Notes: generated from the sequence alone by a model not told the origin. A stretch of DNA of 64,000 nt from Chitinophagaceae bacterium (GCA_016721725.1 JADKHN010000001.1:558001-622000); one strand, 5' to 3'. Positions 1 through 10,458 are shown, counted from the first letter of the stretch. Numbers and translations: made by a program.

Positions 1-707
1 ACCGCAAAGTGGACATGATCCCCGAATTCGACCAGTATCCCATCTTTTATTTCACCAACCACAACAGCATACAGGGACCGGGCGAAATTGTCTGTATGCC
101 CGACCATTTTGAAAAGCTTGATTTTGAACTGGAAGCCGCCATTGTGATCTGCAAGCCCGGCCGGAACATTCCCGCTGCCGAAGCGGACGAATATATTGGC
201 GGATTGATGATCATGAATGACATGAGCGCCAGGCGGTTACAAATGGAAGAGATGCTGCTGAACCTGGGACCCGCCAAAGGAAAGGATTTCGCCACGGTCA
301 TCGGCCCGATGCTGGTGACCCTGGATGAACTGGAAGCATATGAAACGCCTTGTAAGGAGGGCCATACCGGGAAATCCTGGAACCTGCCGATGAAATGCTG
401 GGTCAATGGCATCCAGGTCAGTGAAGGCAACCTGGGTGATATGGACTGGACCTTTGCTGAGATCGTCGAGCGTTGCAGTTACGGCGTTCAGCTGATGCCG
501 GGCGATGTGATCGGTAGCGGCACGGTAGGAACCGGCTGTTTTTTAGAACTGAACGGCACAGGGAAATTAAATGATCCCAATTATACCGAGCAATGGTTGC
601 AGGAAGGCGATGTGGTGGAGATGGAGATCGAGGGCCTGGGGAAACTGAGCAATACGATCGTGAGGGATGAGAGTGATTTTTCGATTTTGGCGTTGAAGAA
701 AATATAG
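1..707 (+). CDS. Fumarylacetoacetate hydrolase (FAH) family protein, 5' partial
   Basis: This is the C-terminal part of an FAH-fold enzyme. The reading frame is open from base 3 to the left edge, so the GTG at 9 is internal and the true start lies outside the window. The segment LDFELEAAI holds the metal-binding glutamates typical of the family, followed by the conserved GGLMIMNDMSAR region, the GKDF block and a GSGTVGTGC segment near the active site. Relatives of this type are about 330 residues long, so roughly 100 are missing. FAH enzymes cleave C-C bonds of fumarylacetoacetate or related acylpyruvates, or hydrate or decarboxylate them; the substrate cannot be told from sequence. A flavin reductase-like gene follows in the same direction, which fits an aromatic or amino-acid degradation operon (inference). 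Confidence 0.9.
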   Translation, partial: RKVDMIPEFDQYPIFYFTNHNSIQGPGEIVCMPDHFEKLDFELEAAIVICKPGRNIPAAEADEYIGGLMIMNDMSARRLQMEEMLLNLGPAKGKDFATVIGPMLVTLDELEAYETPCKEGHTGKSWNLPMKCWVNGIQVSEGNLGDMDWTFAEIVERCSYGVQLMPGDVIGSGTVGTGCFLELNGTGKLNDPNYTEQWLQEGDVVEMEIEGLGKLSNTIVRDESDFSILALKKI

Positions 708-710
708 AAC

Positions 711-784
711 ACAGATTTTTATGATGATTAAGATTGACGCAGATAGATCATAAAAATCATAACCAACATAATTATCTGCGTTCC
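711..784. repeat. Interleaved inverted repeats between the FAH and flavin reductase genes
   Basis: Two perfect inverted repeats are interleaved. Arms ATTTTTATGAT (715-725) and ATCATAAAAAT (747-757) form the first. Arms ACGCAGATA (737-745) and TATCTGCGT (773-781) form the second. The order a1-b1-a2-b2 is a pseudoknot topology if transcribed. Sequences of this kind, with a cgcagat core and a cataaaaat arm, are in my recollection dispersed in Bacteroidetes genomes, so this may be one copy of a non-autonomous repeat. The TTG at 734 lies inside it and is not a credible start. Confidence 0.6.
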
Positions 785-793
785 TACCTATTC

Positions 794-1675
794 ATGCTGA
801 TCAACCTGAAAGACCTCAAACCCGCCGACATCCAGAACTACCTGCAGCACGCGGTTGCGCCCCGTCCTATTTGTTTCGCCTCAACGATCGATAAGGAAGG
901 CCAGGTGAACCTTTCTCCCTTCAGTTTTTTTAATTTATTCTCCTCCAACCCGCCGATCGTGGTCTTTTCTCCCGCGAGAAGGGTGCGCGACAATACCACC
1001 AAGCATACTTTGCAGAATGTGCTGGAGGTTCCTGAAGTGGTGATCAATATTGCTGATTATGACATGGTGCAACAGGTTAGTCTGAGCAGTTGCGAATACC
1101 CGAAAGAGGTGAACGAGTTTACCAAGGCCGGGTTTACGGAAGAGAAAGCCAACCTGGTGCGACCCCCGATGGTAAAAGAAAGCAAGATCAAATTGGAGTG
1201 CCGTGTACTCGAAGTGAAACCGCTGGGAACCGAAGGCGGTGCAGGCAATCTCGTCATATGCGAAGTGCTGTGCATGCATATTGATGAAAGCATACTGGAT
1301 GAGAATAATAAAATAGACCAGACTAAAATTCACCACATCGCCCGGCTGGGCGGCGACTGGTACTGCAAAGTGGATGAGCACAGTTTGTTCAAAGTGGCCA
1401 AGCCCAATACGCAACTGGGCATTGGTGTGGATTCCCTGCCGGAAGACATAAGAAACAGCAAAATATTAACGGGGAATAACCTGGGGCAACTGGCCAATGT
1501 AAATGAAATGCCCTTTATCGACCCGACGTTTAACGACGAACGGCTAAAGAACATCATCCAGTACTATTCCATCAACCCGGCCGAGATGGATGAAGAGCTG
1601 CACCGCTATGCCAAAGAATTACTGGATGCAGGTAAAGTGGCTGAGGCCTGGCAGGTGTTACTGGCGGATGATTAG
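794..1675 (+). CDS. Flavin reductase-like (FMN-binding split-barrel) family protein
   Basis: Protein of 293 residues with an FMN-binding split barrel in the N-terminal two thirds. The segment APRPICFASTIDKEG followed by NLSPFSFFN is the hallmark FMN-phosphate binding region of the DIM6/NTAB flavin reductase group. A C-terminal extension of about 100 residues, rich in charged residues, is common in Bacteroidetes homologues. The family either reduces free flavin with NAD(P)H or binds FMN as a cofactor in oxygenase pathways. The ATG at 794 is preferred because an upstream TTG lies in a repeat and would add residues with no family match. It sits 86 bases after the FAH gene, so the two are probably expressed together. 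The substrate is unknown. Confidence 0.88.
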   Translation: MLINLKDLKPADIQNYLQHAVAPRPICFASTIDKEGQVNLSPFSFFNLFSSNPPIVVFSPARRVRDNTTKHTLQNVLEVPEVVINIADYDMVQQVSLSSCEYPKEVNEFTKAGFTEEKANLVRPPMVKESKIKLECRVLEVKPLGTEGGAGNLVICEVLCMHIDESILDENNKIDQTKIHHIARLGGDWYCKVDEHSLFKVAKPNTQLGIGVDSLPEDIRNSKILTGNNLGQLANVNEMPFIDPTFNDERLKNIIQYYSINPAEMDEELHRYAKELLDAGKVAEAWQVLLADD

Positions 1676-1690
1676 GCGGCAGACGGCATA

Positions 1691-1726
1691 GGTGTCAGAC
1701 GGCTCAAAGCCGTCAGACGCCTGTCT
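1691..1726. terminator. Possible bidirectional terminator or hairpin between convergent genes
   Basis: GACGGCT (1698-1704) pairs with AGCCGTC (1708-1714) over a three-base loop, between the flavin reductase stop and the response-regulator stop. The direct repeat gtcagac flanks the stem and a T-rich stretch follows on the plus strand. The stem is short, so this is a tentative call. Confidence 0.4.
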
Positions 1727-2473
1727 TTATTTTAGTCCCAGCCTCGCCATCAGCATTTCTTTCTTGGCCTTGCTCACGGATAGCTTCTCCCCGTTCTTCA
1801 AAACCACCTGTCCTCCATCCGTACGAAGGAACTGGGAAATGTACTTTATGTTCACCAGGGTGGAATGATGGATCCTCTGAAAGATCTCCGGCGGCAAGAG
1901 TTCTTCTACATCACCGAGGGTCCTTGAGATCAGCATTGTTTTTTTCCCGTCAATGAAGACCTTGGTATAAGCCCCTTCTGCATTGCAGTAAAGAATAGAA
2001 GACACGTCAACGAATTCATAGCCCTCTCGTTGCGGCAAAGCGATCTTTTGCTCGGCCGATGGCTGGCGGATATTGCGCAGCAGATTGCTGATGTGCTGCA
2101 GGTTGCTGCCTTCCTCGAGTTTCTTTTCCACTTTTTGTACGGCTGCTTTAAGATCGCCCGCATCGATGGGTTTCAGTAAATAATCCACGGCGCTGATGCG
2201 GAAAGCCTTTGCCGCGAATTCATCATGGGCCGTGGTGAAGATGATGGAGAACTCGATCTCCCCCAACAGTTCCAGCATTTCAAACCCGTTCATCCAGGGC
2301 ATTTCCACATCCAAAAAAACAAGATCAGGATTTAATTTCTTAATGGCCATCATTCCTTCTTTAGCTGAGGAACAGGCTTCTACCACTTCAATAGCCGGGC
2401 AATGTTGTTGCAGGTCACTTAATAATGATCGCACACAATGTTGCTCGTCGTCTATAACAATGGATCGTATCAT
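1727..2473 (-). CDS. LytTR-family response regulator
   Basis: Protein of 248 residues. The N-terminal receiver domain has the acidic pair D8-D9, the phosphoacceptor D55 in LVFLDVEMP and the conserved lysine in YLLKP. The C-terminal half (about 145-245) is a LytTR DNA-binding domain with the signatures LYCNAEGAYTKV and FQRIHHSTLVN. It is the output partner of the LytS-type kinases encoded just upstream: its ATG overlaps the stop of the second kinase by four bases (ATGA), so translation is probably coupled. Regulators of this class bind direct repeats near promoters; targets are not evident here. The gene is intact although both partner kinases carry frameshifts. Confidence 0.93.
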   Translation of the reverse strand: MIRSIVIDDEQHCVRSLLSDLQQHCPAIEVVEACSSAKEGMMAIKKLNPDLVFLDVEMPWMNGFEMLELLGEIEFSIIFTTAHDEFAAKAFRISAVDYLLKPIDAGDLKAAVQKVEKKLEEGSNLQHISNLLRNIRQPSAEQKIALPQREGYEFVDVSSILYCNAEGAYTKVFIDGKKTMLISRTLGDVEELLPPEIFQRIHHSTLVNIKYISQFLRTDGGQVVLKNGEKLSVSKAKKEMLMARLGLK

Positions 2474-4763
2474 GATAGTTCTTCTTTGATTTTAATAATG
2501 ACGGTTGTGCCCGTAGAATTACCCTGCTCATCCTTCTTATCGATCGTCTCCAATACAGCCTGCCGCTGCTGCAACAGGTTATTCAGCTCCAGCCGGGTTT
2601 GGGTAAGATTAACTCCTTTTGATTGGTGGGTAAGGCTGCTGGCTGACCTGTTCTTCGCCGAAGCCTCTCTTCCTATCCCATCATCATCAATGCTTATTTC
2701 GATGGCATCCTCTTTACGGGTAATATTCACTGAAACATTTCCTCCGCTTCCACTTGGTACGATCCCATGCCAGATCGCATTTTCAATAAAGGGCTGGATG
2801 ATGAGTGCGGGAATCTGGGTGGATTTCAGATCAATATGTTCATCCACATTCACCGAATACGTAAATTTTGCATCAAAGCGCATGGCTTCCAGCTGGAGGT
2901 AATATTTGCAGGTTTCGATCTCATCGTACAGGCTGATGTCTTTTTTATCTGCATTATTGAAGAGTGTGCGGATCAATTTGGAGAATGTAGTTAGATAAGT
3001 TATCCCCTTTTCATTTTCTTTCTCCTGCATTAAGGATTTTATTGAGTTCAGGCAATTGAATATGAAATGTGGATTCATTTGTGCCCGTAAAGCCAATGCT
3101 TCCAACTCCAGCAATTGCTTTTCATGGGCAAAACGCTCTCTTTCCCGTCTTTTTACAACTTTTGTTCTCCACCATAACAGGAGACCAACGATCACTGCAA
3201 TACCTGTTATAACCAATGCCCAGAACCACCAGGTTTGCCAATAGGGTGGTGTTACTATAATGATCATCTTACCCTCTTGCTTACGCCACTCTCCTTTGCC
3301 GATCCTTACCCGTACAACGAATTCATATCTTCCTGGTTTAAGATCGTAAACCTGGGCAAACGGCATGAGTTGGTCATGAGCGATGCTTTGTTCTAACCAT
3401 CCATTTGTGTAACCCTCGATCTTCCACGCAAAATGGAAGGAATCCGATGTGCCATAATCAGCCAAGTCATAATTTATGAGAATACTATTTTTATTATAGG
3501 GTAGGATTACCTTATCATAATAAACATATCCATTTACTGAGTTTGGAAATATCACATCCCCATTCATGAAAGCTACCCTGTTTATGTATGGAGCTAAAAG
3601 CGTAGAGTCAACTAGTAGGCTCGACGCGATATTTTTATTTTTAAGGTCAGTACATAAATATATTGCGCCTCCTTTAATTACGATAAGGTTTCCCCTTTGA
3701 TCGACTTTTATATCGGTGGTTGTATTTGGTGATCCAATAAAAGAGCTGTCATTGATAAAGGCAAAGGTGCCGCTCTTTGCACTGTAAATCGCTGGAATCG
3801 AGTCACCAATTGCTACAAAATAGGCGTCGTGCGATTTATAGCAAAAGGATTTTATCGGGTATTTTGTATTTTCATTATTTATTTTTTTCGGATATAAAAA
3901 AAACTGGAGGTTATCTCCCGGTTGCTCATTATACAACCCCATTCCTTTTCAAGCGTACTGAATAAAATGTTACCAGTATCAAAGTTTTCAATATGAGTTA
4001 TGGTGATCGTCGACTTGGAAGATGCCATCCCCTTTGCGATCTGGGTGTTTTCCTTTGTTGCTTTATTGAACCTGAATAATCCATGATCGGTCCCCACCCA
4101 GATAATATTATGATCACGACCATCCTGCGCAAAACAATAAACTCCGGTTTTGGGAGCTAGCACTATTCGTTCCACAGCCATTTCACCGTTTGTAATGGTC
4201 ATCATGCTGTCAATAACCTTCCACTTTACTTTCGAGACACTTGCTCTATTCGCTCCTTGTTTTACCCGGAAAAAATTATCAATAGTTCCAATATACAGGT
4301 CGCCAGTATCGTCGATAAATAATGATTTTATTTCCCCTACATTTTGACCTTTCGGAGGAAAATAAAAGGCAGGAAATCCTACAATTGGAGGGTCGGAATA
4401 AAATGAAGTGGAAATAAGGTTATCATAGGTAGCATAAACAAGGATCCCGTCGGGGCTTTCAGCCATTGCCCTTATACTATCTTCAGACAGATAACTCCTT
4501 AAGTTTTTAATACCGCTAATTCCTACTGTTTGCAGCATACCAAAAAGATCATGGCCTTTCAATCGCCACATTCCAGATGATGAAGTGAAAAGGGTTGACC
4601 CGTTGTGTAAAGCCAACATTTCATACGCCCGTACACCTAAACTATCTAATGGGAGTTTACGGAATATTGCTTTTTTTTGAGCATTTGAGGTAGCCCATAT
4701 GGCTACCAGCACAGCCATTAACATGTAACATTTCAATCTTATTCCAAATAAATTTTTATTCAT
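2470..4763 (-). pseudogene. Sensor histidine kinase (LytS type), split by a single-base frameshift
   Basis: Two overlapping frames make one kinase. The upstream part (4763 to about 3945) has a signal peptide ending in TSNAQ and propeller-like repeats. The downstream part (to 2470) has a Y_Y_Y-type beta domain, one membrane segment near 3170-3240, and a His_kinase domain with the phosphoacceptor histidine in MNPHFIFN, then an ATPase with FIENAIWHG and DDDGIGRE. The paralogue upstream reads LEKGMG where this gene reads LEKEWG. Restoring one G (GGG instead of GG, at about 3944) rejoins the frames into a 764-residue protein. The cause is either a real mutation or a homopolymer sequencing error. 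The gene overlaps the preceding kinase by 8 bases and the regulator by 4. The sensed ligand is unknown. Confidence 0.85.
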
Positions 4764-7078
4764 CGTGCTTTATTGTAATAATGATCGTAGTTCCTTTGGA
4801 CTCCCCTTTATCATCCTTTTTATCAACTATATCAAGCCTTGCCTGCCGTTGCTGCAACAGGTTATTCAACTCCAGTCGCGATTGGGTAAGGTTCACCCCT
4901 TTTGATTGATGCACCAGGTTACTGGCCGATTTATTCCTCGCCGAAGCCTCCCTTCCTATGCCATCATCATCAATGCTGATCTCGATGGCATCCTCTTTAG
5001 GTTACTTTCACTGAAACATTTGCTTCCCTTGGTACGATCCCGTGCCAGATGGCATTTTCAATAAAGGGCTGGATAATGAGCGGGGACCTGGATCGATTTC
5101 AGGTCAATATCATCATCAACATGTACCCATAAGAAAACTTGGAATCAAAGCGCATGACTTCCAGTTGGAGGTAATATTTACAAGTCTCAATTTCATCGTA
5201 GAGGCTGATGTCCTTTTTATCTGCATTGTTGAACAGCGTGCGGATGAGTTTTGAAAAAGTTGTCAGGTAGGTAATGGACTTCTCTTTCTCGTCTTGCTGT
5301 ATGAGTGATTTGATGGAATTCATACAGTTAAAAATGAAGTGGGGGTTCATCTGTGCCCGAAGAGCTTTGGCCTCCAGTTCCAATACCTGCTTTTCATGAG
5401 CAAACCGTTCTCTTTCTCTTTTTTTAATGGCCTTACTTCGCCACAATACAACAAAACCAATGATCGAGCCTAAAACCAGAATAATGGCTGGCCAAAACCA
5501 CCAGGTTTGCCAAAAGGGTCTCTCTATAATGATGGTCAGTTTAGCCTGGTTCTTTCTCCAACCCTCATTTCCTTTTTTTACCCTGACCCTGAATACATAC
5601 GAGCCGGGGTTAAGATTTGAATATTGCGCCATATTCAGTCTTTCATCCATCATGGAGTAAGGCGCTTCGATCCACATTTTGTCGAAGCCTTCCAGCATAT
5701 AAGAGAATACTATAGTGTCTTTACTCGCAAAGCCTCTTGACCTGAAATAAAGTAATACATTGTTCTCATAATATTTCAAACCAATCTTATTCAGCAGTTC
5801 ATAGTTGCGATGCGTGTCTTTTATTTCCGAATAACTGATGCCATTGATCTGTATATCATCTATGACAACATTTGCCACTGTACTATCAGCATTTATCCCG
5901 GCCAGGGCTGCATCGTATTTCCCGGGGCCTGAGATAAATAAACCTCCTCCCTTAATAATATAAAGCCCTCCGCTTGCATCCAGTTCGATCGCAGTCGTTT
6001 TATTGAGGGTATTGTTGAAACTGCTATCCTTGATAAAGGAATAATTCTGCGACTCGGTGTTAAAAACAGCAGGCAGTGAATCAAAAGGAGCAACAAAATA
6101 TTCGCTGTCAGATTTTCGGCAGAAATTCATGATCGGGCTAAGCATATTGCTGTTCTGAGCAGAGATCCTTTTGTAGGGAAAATACTGAGGCACCCCTGCC
6201 CTATTATTGAAAATACTCCATCTTCCCATCCCTTTTTCCAAAGTACTGAACCAGATATATGCACTTTTTTCTTTTATATCCATATCTGTTACCGTCAGCG
6301 TGCTTTCTTTACCAGCCTGTATCTTATTGATCAGTTGTCCTGTTGATCTGTCATACGCATATATTCCGTAATTCGTTCCTATCCAAACAGCTTCTTCATC
6401 TGAATTATAGGCAAATGAGTAAGGGATGATCCCTTTCCCTAAAAAGACCTTCTTTAATTTTTTTGCCCCCTTTGCAATGACAATGTTGCTATCTGTATCG
6501 AATTTAGAATCGTAGTTAAGCTTGAAAGCTTCTGCAGAACTTGATTCCAAAATATTGGTAGCGCCTTTATAAACATATAATGTATCTGTATTGGTTCCGA
6601 TATACAGATCCCCTTCCGGGTCGATCCAGATCTTTTTTATTTCAATTGCCTCATTACTCGGAGGAAAAATAAAGGGAGGGAAAATAGCATACTTACCATA
6701 ATTGTAATTCATAACCCCCAAATGGTTATTATCGCTAACCATAAAAAATATTCGTTTAGGTCCTTCAGCAATAAGTTTAATACCGTAAAACGATTCATAG
6801 AGATCCTTTAAAATACTTGGCATCTTATAAGTCTGCCTGCGACCCTGCTTATCCGTCATATAACTTGGCTGATTCAGGTTTATTTGCATTTTATCAAATT
6901 CTCCCACATTTGATAAACTTGTCGCCAATAATACTGTCCCTTTGGTAGTAGGGAGAACCTGTCTGAAATCTATTGCTTTTGGCCCTTTGTACAAATCCGG
7001 TGGAAACATTTCAAAATTCTGGCTAATGGAATCATTAGTCAGCAACACCAGGACCAGTATTTTAAAAAGCTTACTCAT
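4756..7078 (-). pseudogene. Sensor histidine kinase (LytS type), 3' part broken by several indels
   Basis: The open frame runs from 7078 to 5099 (659 residues): signal peptide (MSKLFKILVLVLLTN), propeller-like periplasmic region, Y_Y_Y-type domain, a membrane segment (about 5440-5510) and a kinase domain with MNPHFIFN. It then stops early. The remaining kinase code is still readable to 4756 in shifted frames and matches the second kinase (DIDLKS, FIENAIWHGIVP, DDDGIGREAS, then an ending of DKKDDKGESKGTT). Aligned to that paralogue, indels fall near 5127 (one G lost from GGGG), near 5075 (two bases), near 5035 (several) and near 5000 (two bases). The original stop overlaps the next kinase start. 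Clustered small deletions suggest either decay or a poor consensus patch. Confidence 0.85.
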
Positions 7079-7566
7079 TCTTTATGATATCATGGCCTAA
7101 ACATAGCGGCCATCTTTTAAAGTTATAAACTTGTTTCTCCATTTCATAGCCCCCTTGGCAATTACATCATTTCGCTTGATAACTGGCTCGGTTCAGGCCA
7201 TAACCAACTCCACCAAGAAAACCAGCCCCGCTTTTCGTCCAGGAAACGGGCTTCTTTGGCCCTTTTTCAGGCTGGCTCCCGCATATTTCGTTAATTTCTT
7301 TAACATTTCCACGCAGTTTTTATAAACCACCAACCCGCAACCTTCAGCTGCCAAATCTCCCTACCTACCCGGTCGGGGTGTGAATAGTTTAGCGGAATCA
7401 TCCACTAAACCGACGACAATTAAAAAACTCATCTCATCTGCAATCTCGCTGCTCATCACCTGTGCAGCAAATGCGAAGAAGATAGCCCGCCGTTGTGTGA
7501 GGAAACCATATCCTATACCAAAACAAGCAGCAGCATACAAACACCTTATTTAATAAATCATTTGAT
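7079..7566. other. Intergenic region between divergent genes, no gene recognised
   Basis: These 488 bases separate the kinase operon (minus) from the HExxH protein (plus) and should hold both promoters. I see no exact TTG-N19-TAnnTTTG promoter, no tRNA and no convincing gene. A 37-codon frame on the minus strand (7306-7193) is not supported by other evidence. Confidence 0.6.
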
Positions 7567-10458
7567 ATGCAAAAAACAGAGACCCGCCTGGTTGTATTCT
7601 TATTTTTTCTTACGGTCATGATGCCCGATACAGGTAATGCACAAGGTTATGGAGGAACTCCCGCCCCCGCCTCCGTTACCTGGAAACAGGTTAATACGGA
7701 CAGGGTAAGGGTCGTTTTTCCAAAAGGATATGACAGCCTGGCAAACCGGATCGCGAATGTGGCCAGGGTATTAGGTAACGAGACGGCTAAAACAATCGGG
7801 GGCAAGCAGAAAAAATGGACAATTATTCTGCAAAATCAAACGACCATTCCAAACGGATACGTACGTATGGCACCGGTCATGAGCGAATTTTACTGGACCC
7901 CAAATCAAAATAATTTTTACAATGGCAGTTTGCGGTGGGACGATAACCTGACCACGCACGAGATCAGGCATATACAGCAACTCAGTAATTTCAATAAAGG
8001 TTTTACCAGGGTATTCTCCTTTCTTTTCGGCCAGGAAGGTCAGCTACTCTCGAATGGATTAACGGTACCGGATTATTTCATGGAAGGCGATGCCGTTTGG
8101 CATGAAACACTGGTAAGTTCACATGGCCGCAGCAGTCTTCCTTCCTTTTATAACGGGTTCAAATCTTTATGGCTGGGCAATAAAGAATATTCCTGGATGA
8201 AACTCAGGAATGGTTCCTACAAGGATCTTGTGCCCAATCATTATCCGCTGGGGTACCTGTTGACCGCGTATGGATATGAAAAATATGGCGAAAATTTCTG
8301 GAAAAAAGTAACAACCGATGCCGTGCGGTACAAAGGCGTTTTTTATCCGTTCAACAAGGCCATCGAACGGTATTCCGGAAGTTCGTACCGGCAATTCAGG
8401 AATGAGGCTGTGCAATACTTCAGGGAAAAAACCCTGCCGCAGGGAAATTCCTTCTGTACCCCGCTTCACTTATCTTACAAAAGAGCAAAAGAACAATGTC
8501 GTCGATTATCAATTCCTTATTATATTAATGACGACAGCATATTAGTGACAAAAAGATCTTACCAGGAAGTGAATGCATTTTACATAATCTCCGGAGCTAA
8601 AGAAAAAAAGCTAAGGGTAAGGGATATCATGATCGACGATTATTATTCCTTTAAAAATGGAAAAATTGTTTATGCCGCTTATGCATCGGATCCAAGATGG
8701 CCGGTTACCCGGGATTACAGCGTGATCAAACTTTTTGATATCCATACAGGCCGGCAACAACAGATCACAACAAGGTCAAAATTTTTTTCCCCGGATATCA
8801 ATGCTGCCGGGACCGAAATACTTACCGTGAACGTTGACATAGAAGGCATCGTGAATCTCTGCCGCCTCGATGCCAGGTCCGGCTCGTTGCTGCATAAAGT
8901 ACCCAATCCCAATAAATATTTCTATACCCAAACCAAATACATTGATTCCAATAGTGCGGTTTCTGCATGTACAGACCGGAACGGGGATATGGCACTTGTA
9001 ATGATCGATCTTACCAATGGCGCTGCTGTAAACCTTACACCCTTCTCCTTTGGTGTTATTGGTTACCCGTTTGTAAAAGGAGATACGGTTTACTTCAATG
9101 CATCAAATCAAAATGCCGACAAGATCTTCGCCGTATCCCTGAAGGATAAAAGAATTTACCGGTTAACCAATAATATCAATGGCGTTTATCATCCCATGGT
9201 CAATGCGGAAGGTTCGCTATTTGTCTCCGGGTTTACTGCAGGCGGTTACCGTTTGGCCAGACTAGATCGAAATAATATCAAATGGGAAGAGTTCCCATCA
9301 GAGAACTTTACAATGAGTAATAATAAATATTATACTAATCCCAATCTGAAGTTGCCTGGTACGGGCGCTTTGAAAATATTGAACAACGACAGCCTTGCAC
9401 TTGACCCCGGGGGAAATATAAAAAATCCGGTGACGAAGTATAATAAATCATTTCGTCTTTTCAATTTTCATAGCTGGAGGCCAATTGTAGCCGATCCGGA
9501 ATATGGGTATAGCATTTTCAGTGACAACGTATTGAATACGTTTAAAAATTCAGCGTATTATTCATTCAACCGCTCCGACCATAGTCACACCCTTGGCTTT
9601 AACAGCGCTTTCGGTGGCTGGTTCCCTGTTTTTTCAGTTGGCGCCGAAAAAAGTTTTAACCGTACCGTTGAAACAACCACGGGCAAATCGGTAAGATTCA
9701 ATGCCGTTAAATTCAATGCGGGTGTATCCATTCCACTTCGTTTTGTCAACGGCCGAACAAGCCGGTTTCTGAATTTCGGCAGCGGGTTTAACATCGAGCA
9801 ATTTTACTTCAAAGATGCCGGAGTTGATAAACTGGGAACGCTGAACTACCTGAATTCCTTCCTGAAGTTCAGTAATGTCAGTCAGCAGGCATATCAGCAT
9901 ATTAATCCCCGGTGGGGACAATCGCTTTCACTGAATTTAAGGAATGGGTTTACACTTGGCAACCGGTATAAGTTTGTTGCACAATCCCTGTTTTACTTCC
10001 CTGGCCTGGCAAAAAATCATAGTATGGTCATAGATTTTGCGTACCAAAAAAGAGACACTTTAAATGACCTGTACAGCAAAACATTCTCCTACTCCAGGGG
10101 ATATGAAGCTTTAAGCGTCCGGCGCATGTATAAAGTAGCGGTCAATTACAATTTTCCGATTGTATACCCCGACTGGGGTTTTGCCAACCTTTTCTATATT
10201 CAAAGACTAAGGGGCAAGGTCTTTTTTGATTACACCAGTGAAAAGCTGAATGCATATACAGAACTTAAGAACCGCAGCGCAGGGGCTGAAATGTATTTTG
10301 ACACAAAGGTCTGGAATTCATTCCCCCTCAGTTTTGGCATCCGGTTTTCACACTTACTGGATACAGATCTGATGAATCCCGGGGTTAAAAACAAATTTGA
10401 GCTGATCATTCCGATCGGTTTGTACCTGACTAAAACAAAACGTCCTTTTTTATTATAA
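7567..10458 (+). CDS. Exported HExxH peptidase-like protein with beta-propeller and C-terminal barrel
   Basis: Protein of 963 residues with a signal peptide ending near GNAQ (residue 26). An HExxH zinc motif (HEIRH, residues 131-135) is followed by FMEGDAVWHE, where E173 is a plausible third ligand; this spacing and the EGxA-like context resemble the peptidase MA (gluzincin) group. Residues of about 290-590 look like TolB-type propeller blades (repeated strands such as IYRLTNN and YHPMVN). The last 350 residues alternate polar and aromatic strands and end in a typical outer-membrane beta-barrel pattern. Inference: a surface-anchored metallopeptidase or a relative that has lost activity. A 490-base gap precedes it and an 84-base gap follows. 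The start is supported by the signal peptide. Confidence 0.72.
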   Translation: MQKTETRLVVFLFFLTVMMPDTGNAQGYGGTPAPASVTWKQVNTDRVRVVFPKGYDSLANRIANVARVLGNETAKTIGGKQKKWTIILQNQTTIPNGYVRMAPVMSEFYWTPNQNNFYNGSLRWDDNLTTHEIRHIQQLSNFNKGFTRVFSFLFGQEGQLLSNGLTVPDYFMEGDAVWHETLVSSHGRSSLPSFYNGFKSLWLGNKEYSWMKLRNGSYKDLVPNHYPLGYLLTAYGYEKYGENFWKKVTTDAVRYKGVFYPFNKAIERYSGSSYRQFRNEAVQYFREKTLPQGNSFCTPLHLSYKRAKEQCRRLSIPYYINDDSILVTKRSYQEVNAFYIISGAKEKKLRVRDIMIDDYYSFKNGKIVYAAYASDPRWPVTRDYSVIKLFDIHTGRQQQITTRSKFFSPDINAAGTEILTVNVDIEGIVNLCRLDARSGSLLHKVPNPNKYFYTQTKYIDSNSAVSACTDRNGDMALVMIDLTNGAAVNLTPFSFGVIGYPFVKGDTVYFNASNQNADKIFAVSLKDKRIYRLTNNINGVYHPMVNAEGSLFVSGFTAGGYRLARLDRNNIKWEEFPSENFTMSNNKYYTNPNLKLPGTGALKILNNDSLALDPGGNIKNPVTKYNKSFRLFNFHSWRPIVADPEYGYSIFSDNVLNTFKNSAYYSFNRSDHSHTLGFNSAFGGWFPVFSVGAEKSFNRTVETTTGKSVRFNAVKFNAGVSIPLRFVNGRTSRFLNFGSGFNIEQFYFKDAGVDKLGTLNYLNSFLKFSNVSQQAYQHINPRWGQSLSLNLRNGFTLGNRYKFVAQSLFYFPGLAKNHSMVIDFAYQKRDTLNDLYSKTFSYSRGYEALSVRRMYKVAVNYNFPIVYPDWGFANLFYIQRLRGKVFFDYTSEKLNAYTELKNRSAGAEMYFDTKVWNSFPLSFGIRFSHLLDTDLMNPGVKNKFELIIPIGLYLTKTKRPFLL

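Noticed and set aside
734..793. Upstream TTG start for the flavin reductase gene
   Set aside because: The added 20 residues lie in an inverted-repeat element and do not match the family.
7193..7306. 37-codon minus-strand frame in the large intergenic gap
   Set aside because: It has a basic start and a short hydrophobic part but no conserved motif, promoter or ribosome site that I can support.
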